Part shown: positions 58,876 to 64,000 of the stretch, in pieces
Numbering within the stretch: position 1 is the stretch's first letter
How the letters are laid out: every line of letters starts with the position of its first letter
Assembly (NCBI GenBank): GCA_963738025.1
Contig: CAVTWA010000031.1
Coordinates: forward strand, 372,001-436,000
Direction of reading: 5' to 3'
Origin: 20CM-2-55-15 sp963738025
Lineage (GTDB): Bacteria > Acidobacteriota > Terriglobia > 20CM-2-55-15
Length of the DNA stretch: 64,000 nt
Translations under genes and position numbers: made by a program
Notes under the pieces: generated by a model
The model's input: the letters and a program-made list of their open reading frames with translations, nothing else
What the model was told of the DNA's origin: nothing
Database searches by the model: none

Positions 58876-59034
58876 TCACTTTTTGCTGTCGAGGCGGCGC
58901 AACAACTGGATACTCGCGATTTTGACCGTAGTAACAAGCGCTATACCACCCAGCATGGCCGGAATCGGTGAATGGGCAAACACCGAATAGACGAGAACCA
59001 GGACGCATGCTCCAAGGACGCAGTTCCATTTCAT
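58876..59034 (-). CDS. Mini membrane protein, paralogue of the one at 56707
   Basis: The 52-residue protein begins MKWNCVLGACVLVLVYSVFA, has HSPIPAMLGGIALVTT as second hydrophobic region and ends QLLRRLDSKK. GGCGGGAGG is a strong ribosome-binding site. It shares its plan with the downstream paralogue. Upstream of amt on the same strand, 195 bases apart. Function unknown; a small accessory subunit of Amt is possible. Confidence 0.65.
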   Translation of the reverse strand: MKWNCVLGACVLVLVYSVFAHSPIPAMLGGIALVTTVKIASIQLLRRLDSKK

Positions 59035-59159
59035 GTCTTTTCCTCCCGCCGGCCTCACGAGTCTTACCCGGGATTCGACTTGAGAGAAATCCGGGCTACT
59101 CAGACAAGCTAGTCAATTGCAGAGAAGGAAAATAGTGTGCGAAGGTGGTTGCGGCTTAT

Positions 59160-59282
59160 TTCTTGGTAGCTAGAGGACTATGCGACAGCAGATGTGTACG
59201 AATACACAGGGATAAGATCCTACCCGTGTCAGCATCGGGTGGGGAGAAACACAAGAGTGCTTCTTGTGTTCCTCCCTTTTTT
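59160..59282 (+). ncRNA. Possible small RNA with intrinsic terminator
   Basis: On the plus strand three small hairpins follow each other: TGTGTACGAATACACA, ACCCGTGTCAGCATCGGGT, and GGGGAGAAACACAAGA with TCTTGTGTTCCTCCC, the last with a T run (59277-59282). No plus-strand coding gene lies upstream within 2 kb, so the terminator has no obvious client except an RNA starting here. Alternatively it blocks antisense reading into the SGNH gene. Confidence 0.35.
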
Positions 59283-59292
59283 CGCCGCGCGA

Positions 59293-60084
59293 TTAATTCA
59301 TCAGTTTCTTGACTGTAGGAAGTATCGCGTCGGCCCAGATCTGATAGCCCTTGGCTGTTGGATGCAGGCCATCGGCCATGATATCGGCGGGAACGACTCC
59401 ATTGACGAGGAACTTGTCCCCGATATCCATGTAGAACACCTGCTTTCCGTCGGCGAACTGCGCCAGGCCGGTGTTGACCGCTTTGATTGTCGCATTCATG
59501 ACAGGCGTCTGCTCCGGAGCGCGAGCGTTGTTGCGGGGGAAGACACCCAGCACGAGAACCTTCGCCTGCGGCTGGTGCTTCTTGAATTCTTCGACAATCA
59601 GGCGATCTCCATCGATGATTTGTCCAATCGGATTCGATGCGGTGTTGTTGGTGCCGAGCATCAGTACGATCAGCTTCGCCTTGAAGCCCTCGAGTTCGCC
59701 GTTCTGCATGCGCCACAGCACGCCTTGCGTCGTATCGCCCGCGATAGCGAAATTGGCAGGCTTCAACGGCGCGAAGTTCGCTTCCCAAACCTTTCCGCCT
59801 GTGACTTCACCGTTCCGCGGCCAGTAGAACCAGTCGGTGATAGAGTCGCCGACAAAAAGAAGATCGATGTTGCCCTTCTTTGCAATATCGGAAAACGTCT
59901 GGTGCCGGGCGTCGTTCCGCTCGTTGTGAAACGGAACGTTGGCGGGAACCGGAGCTCCGCGTTGTCCCGCGCCAAACGGCGCCGCGCCGGGGGCTGCTCC
60001 ACCCGCGGGGGCCTGAGCCAGAAGCAAAGCTGAAGACAACAGCAGCAACGAAGCCGCACTCAAGTAAACTGAAGCTCGACGCAT
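59293..60084 (-). CDS. SGNH/GDSL-family hydrolase, exported
   Basis: The 263-residue protein has a signal peptide (ending LLLAQ, residue 24), an Ala/Gly/Pro linker and an SGNH hydrolase domain. The nucleophile block is LLFVGDSITDWFYWP, the Gly block FAIAGDTTQGVLWRM, the Asn block LMLGTNN and the Asp-His block DGLHPTAKGYQIWAD. All four catalytic blocks are intact. Probably a periplasmic esterase or carbohydrate esterase; related enzymes act on acetylated sugars or platelet-activating-factor-like lipids. No operon partner. Confidence 0.9.
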   Translation of the reverse strand: MRRASVYLSAASLLLLSSALLLAQAPAGGAAPGAAPFGAGQRGAPVPANVPFHNERNDARHQTFSDIAKKGNIDLLFVGDSITDWFYWPRNGEVTGGKVWEANFAPLKPANFAIAGDTTQGVLWRMQNGELEGFKAKLIVLMLGTNNTASNPIGQIIDGDRLIVEEFKKHQPQAKVLVLGVFPRNNARAPEQTPVMNATIKAVNTGLAQFADGKQVFYMDIGDKFLVNGVVPADIMADGLHPTAKGYQIWADAILPTVKKLMN

Positions 60085-60710
60085 AGAATCTCCTCAATTC
60101 CAGTTCCAAAAAGTATTAGTGACTACTTACTGACCGAGAATCATACAAGGACTGTGTGCGCTGTTCATATTTGATTTTTGCCGCGGAAATATCCGCAGGG
60201 TTGAAGGGAGCGTCATGAAAATAATGTCCTTGAAAAATCTGCCATTTACCAAGCGCATTATTCATTAGTCACTAATCAATTTTCAGTTTTCATCCGTGAT
60301 GGATCCCATTCTAGCCAATAACCGAGATTCCTATTCGGCTCGGCCTCGCGCGCTGTTTGTCAGCACAGCCGCAGGGGGCAAAACCAGGACGCATAACATT
60401 AAGAGTTTGAAGGCTGTTCATGATCTGCTCCGGGTTATTTCGTGCAATAAAAACGATTTATCCCGCGCCGTAAACCAGTTTCTATACAAAACCTCGTGAT
60501 GCCGGTATCCCCCGGCCTCTACGAGGCGGACAAGGTGGCAAATTGGTGCCCGGTTTACGACGAAACAGCATTTACTGCCTGAAGGTTTTCACAGCATTCA
60601 TCAGTAGTTTTTCAGATTGTTGCCCACAGCAGAACAATCTAACGTGGGCCGTTTACAAACAGGACGAATGCTATCCCGTTCAGTGAACTGCTGTCTATGT
60701 GGGGCGCAAA
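60085..60710. other. Gene-free interval before the right-edge receptor
   Basis: I find no gene with a ribosome-binding site or recognisable product. A short frame at 60296-60499 has no homology that I know and is skewed in composition. A CCCAC/GTGGG hairpin occurs at about 60625-60650. The promoters of the SGNH gene and of the receptor must be here. Confidence 0.4.
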
Positions 60711-63700
60711 ATGTCTGGTCAGGATTACCGGAGTCGAATGGCCGCGTTGGTTCTGAACCTTGTCTTGAGCCTGGTACTTTCCCCAAAATCGCTCGCTCAA
60801 TCGACGGGGACTCTGTGGGGAAGAGTTGCCGATCCGGACGGCCGAACTGTCGGTAACGTCTCGATAATACTGCGGAACCGGAGTATCGGTTACGAGCGCG
60901 CTACTCAAACTGATCAAGATGGCCTGTATCAGATCGCCGGATTGGGCGCAGGCGTCTATCAAATAGAAGTCCGGGCAGCGGGCTTCCATGTTCAGCTTGT
61001 CGATGAAATCGCAATCGATGTTGGTCGAACCGCCGTCCAGCACATTCACCTGGAGATTGGAGAACTCGCCCAAGAAATATCGGTCACTGCTAGGGTGCCG
61101 CTGGTAGACGCGGCGACGACACCCCTAGGCAGCGTCGTCAATCAGAGCGCGATTCGAAACCTTCCGCTGAATGGTCGTAACGTTCTTGAACTTGCGCAAC
61201 TCGAGCCGACAATCAGAGTGCAGTCCGTTACAAATCCCGGAGTTGGCGCCAACAACTATGCGCGGGTCACCGTCGCAGGGTCGTTCTTTTCTCAGACACG
61301 CATCTCGGTAGACGGCTCGAGTGTTAACGACAGATTCGTCGGGGGTACCACCCAGAACCTCTCGCAGGAATCGGTACAGGAGTTCCAGATCTCAACATTC
61401 AACTTTGATCTGGCTTCAGGCACACCTGGCGCCGGCGTGATCAATATCATTTCCCGGCGAGGTGAAAACACGGCTCATGGCTCGGGCTTCTTTTATTACC
61501 GGGACCACAGTCTTTCGGCCTATCCGGGACTGGCACGCGATCCCCGAAGCCCGTCACCGTTCTTTGCCCGGCGCCAATCGGGTTTCTCCCTGGGCGGCCC
61601 GATTAAACGAGACCGTCTGTTCTGGTTTGGAAACTATGAGCATAACGGGCAGGATGCTGTTTTCACCGTTAACAACAACCATCCGATATTCTCGAAGCTC
61701 GACGTGATCTATCCCAATCCGCTGATTGCGAACCTCTTCAATCTGAGGATGGATTGGAAAGCAAGCGATCGCTCGCAGGCATTTTTCCGCTTCAGTCTGG
61801 ACAGGAACCGGACGATCGCTCCGGCAACGCCTGCCGGCATGCCTTCCAACTGGCAGAGGTTGCAAAACAATGCGTTGCAACTTCAGGCTGGTCTGACTTC
61901 AATCGCGTCGTCGAAAACGGTCAATACATTCCGCGCGTCTTACAGCTATCTCAACGGGCAGCTTAATCCGCTATCCGGGAACGAGTGCCGGGATCCGTCT
62001 GCCTGCATCGGCATCAACCAGCCGACCATTATGATTTTTGACGCACCGCAGTTTCGGATCGGTAAACAGGCGACGTCTCCATTCCCGCGCTGGGTTCGCA
62101 ATTATCATCTGGCTGACGATGTGACGTGGCAGCGTGGCAGTCACCTCGTCCGACTGGGCGGCGAGTGGGAACACGTTTATTGGAAGGCATTGTTTGCCTT
62201 CAGCGAGCCGGGTCAGATTACGCTTTGGGGACCCAGCAACTTGCAGACGCCGGCGTTGAAGGCGATCTTTGATGCTCTGCCCGCAAGCCTGAAAGATCCA
62301 GACGGGCCTGCCCCGGCGCTGTCCGATATCCTGCAGCTTCCCTTGCGCAGCTTCGTCACGGGCATCGGCAATCCGACACTGCCTGTGCCCTACAACTTCG
62401 ACAAGGCCTCGCGAAATGATCGGCTGCGGATCTATGCTCAGGACGCGTGGCGGGTTCGGCCGGACCTGACTCTGAACGCAGGGCTGGCTTATTCTTACGA
62501 GACGCATCTCTTCCAGAGCGATCTTCATCGTCCTGCTTACCTCTCGGCGCTTCTGGGCGGGAATCTCGGTGCGCCGAAACCGGATGCCAGGGAATTCGCC
62601 CCCTCGCTCAGCCTGGCATGGAGTCCGGGCAGGAATCGGAAGACGACCATCAGACTCGGTTCCGGCATCTTTACCGATCAGATCGCTTTCTATTGGAGCG
62701 CGCGCGAACGCGCATACATTGCACCATCCGGAAGCGGCCGGATCAGCGTTGACGGGGCGCTCACGCCTTATAACTTTGTCAGCATACCCACGGGGTTTCG
62801 GGGAGCGGACTTGTTGCCGCTCCTGCCGGGAATTCGCGCGGACCTGTCTTCGAAACTCGGGAACGGTTCAAATTCATCTACGAGCGCGATCGAGGTCATT
62901 AAACAAGGTGGAGATTTCGCGGCTCCGGACTCCACGATGACCTACTCGATCCACTTCGTTGGAGGAATCCAACGGCAGTTCTCCGATAATCTGGTGTTCT
63001 CAGCCGATTACGTGATGCGCCGCTATGTCAAGCTTGGACCCCTGCAGGACGTCTTTGTGCGGGACGCGAATCGCTTCAACCGGCCCCTGGTCACCGGGAC
63101 CGATGCGACAACCGGAGCCGTCTCGTTCGTCCGCAATCCCGTTATCCCTCTGTGCACGCCTGAGGAGGCTGCAGCGCTGAATCCCAATGACTATTGTTCA
63201 ACCGGGCCGATCAACATTTCCTCGAGCGGGGCAAATGACCGTTATCAGGCATTGCAGGTGAAATTGGACAAGCGGTTCGCCAGCGATGCGCAGGTTTCGC
63301 TCAGTTACGCTTTGTCACGCAACACCGGGTTCGTTGAATTCACCAATTATGACGACCATCGCGATGCCTACGGAAACCTCGCTGACAGCAATCGGCACAG
63401 CCTTGCTTTCAACGCCGTCTGGAATTTGCGCGCTTACTCCGGAAAATCGAAAGTGCGGCAGAGGCTCTTTAACTCATGGACGGTTTCGGCTCTTTCTCAG
63501 ATCAGAAGCGCTCCTCCACTGGACACGATCCTGACGGGCCTGGATCTCGACGGGGACGGAATCAGCCGTACCTTGCTTCCCGGCACATCGCACAACAGTC
63601 TGGGTTATGGCCTCAGCGCTGCCGGCCTGCGGGCGTTCGTGGCGGCTTACAATAATGACGTCGAAACGCGTACTCGCCGCATCACTGGCGCGGACGGGAG

Positions 63701-64000
63701 CGTGACGGTGATCCGGCCACGTACTCCATTCAACCAGATCATCAATCCGATTGCTTTGCCCGCAGTCTTTTCCAATGGCGATTCCTTCATATCGCAGGAC
63801 CTGCGATTGACGAGAAAGATTGCGCTCAATGAATCCTTCACGCTTTCGCTGATCGCGGAAGCCTTTAACGTTTTCAATATTGCTAACCTGACGGGATATA
63901 GCAACGTACTCAATCAACCGAATTATGGCCAGCCTGGCGCGCGCGTCGGACAGGTTTTCGGAACTGGCGGACCACGGGCGTTTCAGTTTGGTGCAAGATT
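60711..64000 (+). CDS. Oar-like TonB-dependent receptor, 3' end beyond the window
   Basis: This open frame runs to the window edge without a stop (1096 codons so far). ATG 60711 opens a signal peptide (MSGQDYRSRMAALVLNLVLS to AQ). A CarboxypepD_reg-like domain follows (GTLWGRVADPDGRTVGNVSI; YQIAGLGAGVYQIEV), then a plug (NLPLNGRNVLELAQL; RISVDGSSVNDRF; GAGVINIISRRGENTAHGSG) and a long beta-barrel with strand pairs and large loops. Near the edge the NVFNIAN motif and FGTGGPRAFQFGARF indicate the final strands, so only a few residues are missing. It has the full TonB-dependent transporter plan of the acidobacterial type and shares it with the gene at 4026. Confidence 0.9.
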   Translation, partial: MSGQDYRSRMAALVLNLVLSLVLSPKSLAQSTGTLWGRVADPDGRTVGNVSIILRNRSIGYERATQTDQDGLYQIAGLGAGVYQIEVRAAGFHVQLVDEIAIDVGRTAVQHIHLEIGELAQEISVTARVPLVDAATTPLGSVVNQSAIRNLPLNGRNVLELAQLEPTIRVQSVTNPGVGANNYARVTVAGSFFSQTRISVDGSSVNDRFVGGTTQNLSQESVQEFQISTFNFDLASGTPGAGVINIISRRGENTAHGSGFFYYRDHSLSAYPGLARDPRSPSPFFARRQSGFSLGGPIKRDRLFWFGNYEHNGQDAVFTVNNNHPIFSKLDVIYPNPLIANLFNLRMDWKASDRSQAFFRFSLDRNRTIAPATPAGMPSNWQRLQNNALQLQAGLTSIASSKTVNTFRASYSYLNGQLNPLSGNECRDPSACIGINQPTIMIFDAPQFRIGKQATSPFPRWVRNYHLADDVTWQRGSHLVRLGGEWEHVYWKALFAFSEPGQITLWGPSNLQTPALKAIFDALPASLKDPDGPAPALSDILQLPLRSFVTGIGNPTLPVPYNFDKASRNDRLRIYAQDAWRVRPDLTLNAGLAYSYETHLFQSDLHRPAYLSALLGGNLGAPKPDAREFAPSLSLAWSPGRNRKTTIRLGSGIFTDQIAFYWSARERAYIAPSGSGRISVDGALTPYNFVSIPTGFRGADLLPLLPGIRADLSSKLGNGSNSSTSAIEVIKQGGDFAAPDSTMTYSIHFVGGIQRQFSDNLVFSADYVMRRYVKLGPLQDVFVRDANRFNRPLVTGTDATTGAVSFVRNPVIPLCTPEEAAALNPNDYCSTGPINISSSGANDRYQALQVKLDKRFASDAQVSLSYALSRNTGFVEFTNYDDHRDAYGNLADSNRHSLAFNAVWNLRAYSGKSKVRQRLFNSWTVSALSQIRSAPPLDTILTGLDLDGDGISRTLLPGTSHNSLGYGLSAAGLRAFVAAYNNDVETRTRRITGADGSVTVIRPRTPFNQIINPIALPAVFSNGDSFISQDLRLTRKIALNESFTLSLIAEAFNVFNIANLTGYSNVLNQPNYGQPGARVGQVFGTGGPRAFQFGAR

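Noticed and set aside
60296..60499. Possible 67-residue gene before the right-edge receptor
   Set aside because: No ribosome-binding site, no recognisable feature and an isolated position; insufficient support.

Overview
The window looks like a chromosomal piece of an Acidobacteriota genome, probably a soil or environmental lineage. The basis is the combination of two large TonB-dependent, carboxypeptidase-regulatory-domain (Oar-like) outer-membrane proteins, several exported PQQ, molybdopterin, NHL-propeller and cytochrome c proteins, a Tes-like radical SAM protein, a BlaI/M56 pair carrying TonB C-terminal domains, and many dispersed intergenic palindromes. This is an inference from gene content; no rRNA is present to settle it. 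There is no phage, plasmid or CRISPR signal.

Layout. 1-2.4 kb: CoA-transferase subunit A, tRNA-Pro, and a repeat-rich stretch with six 62-bp tandem units. 2.4-10.2 kb: membrane glycosyltransferase-like protein, Oar-like receptor, IorAB-type molybdenum hydroxylase. 10.2-19.1 kb: lhgO, then an oxidative cluster. It holds a copper type II monooxygenase-like protein with a cytochrome c domain, a PQQ dehydrogenase with its cytochrome c, and two NHL propellers resembling peptidyl-amidating lyase. 19.6-25.1 kb: murJ, response regulator, SufT, diguanylate cyclase, PRC/BON protein. 25.3-31.5 kb: SIMPL protein, isoaspartyl peptidase, OB-fold lipoprotein, PG-binding/SYLF protein, CsbD-like protein, PuuD-like membrane protein, glycine-zipper protein, tRNA-Arg. 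32.2-35.1 kb: korAB. 35.2-39.8 kb: PIN-toxin relic, secreted protein, M56/BlaI pair, zinc-ribbon membrane protein. 39.9-46.8 kb: 2-oxoacid dehydrogenase E1a-E1b-E2, serine acetyltransferase, thiC with TPP riboswitch, ErpA/IscA-like carrier. 46.9-51.7 kb: membrane-anchored MIP18-family protein, Tes-like radical SAM, folB, DUF2203, trxB. 52-60 kb: tRNA-Arg, Ser/Thr kinase, DoxX-like protein, lipoprotein, FixL/FixJ-like pair, amt flanked by two paralogous mini membrane proteins, SGNH hydrolase. 60.7 kb to the right edge: a second Oar-like receptor, cut off.

How the parts fit. Central 2-oxoacid oxidation is represented twice, by ferredoxin-linked KorAB and NAD-linked E1/E2, with lipoyl and TPP dependence and thiC under TPP control nearby. 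Fe-S maturation genes (sufT, ErpA/IscA-like, MIP18-like) accompany several Fe-S enzymes. The periplasmic oxidoreductases probably feed electrons to c-type cytochromes.

The most unusual points are: (1) a cytochrome c gene whose signal peptide is encoded by a dispersed inverted repeat; (2) a copper hydroxylase-like / amidating-lyase-like gene set; (3) the Tes-like radical SAM protein, a candidate for membrane-spanning lipid synthesis; (4) a family of palindromes that often supplies the stop codons of flanking genes; (5) the 62-bp hairpin tandem array.
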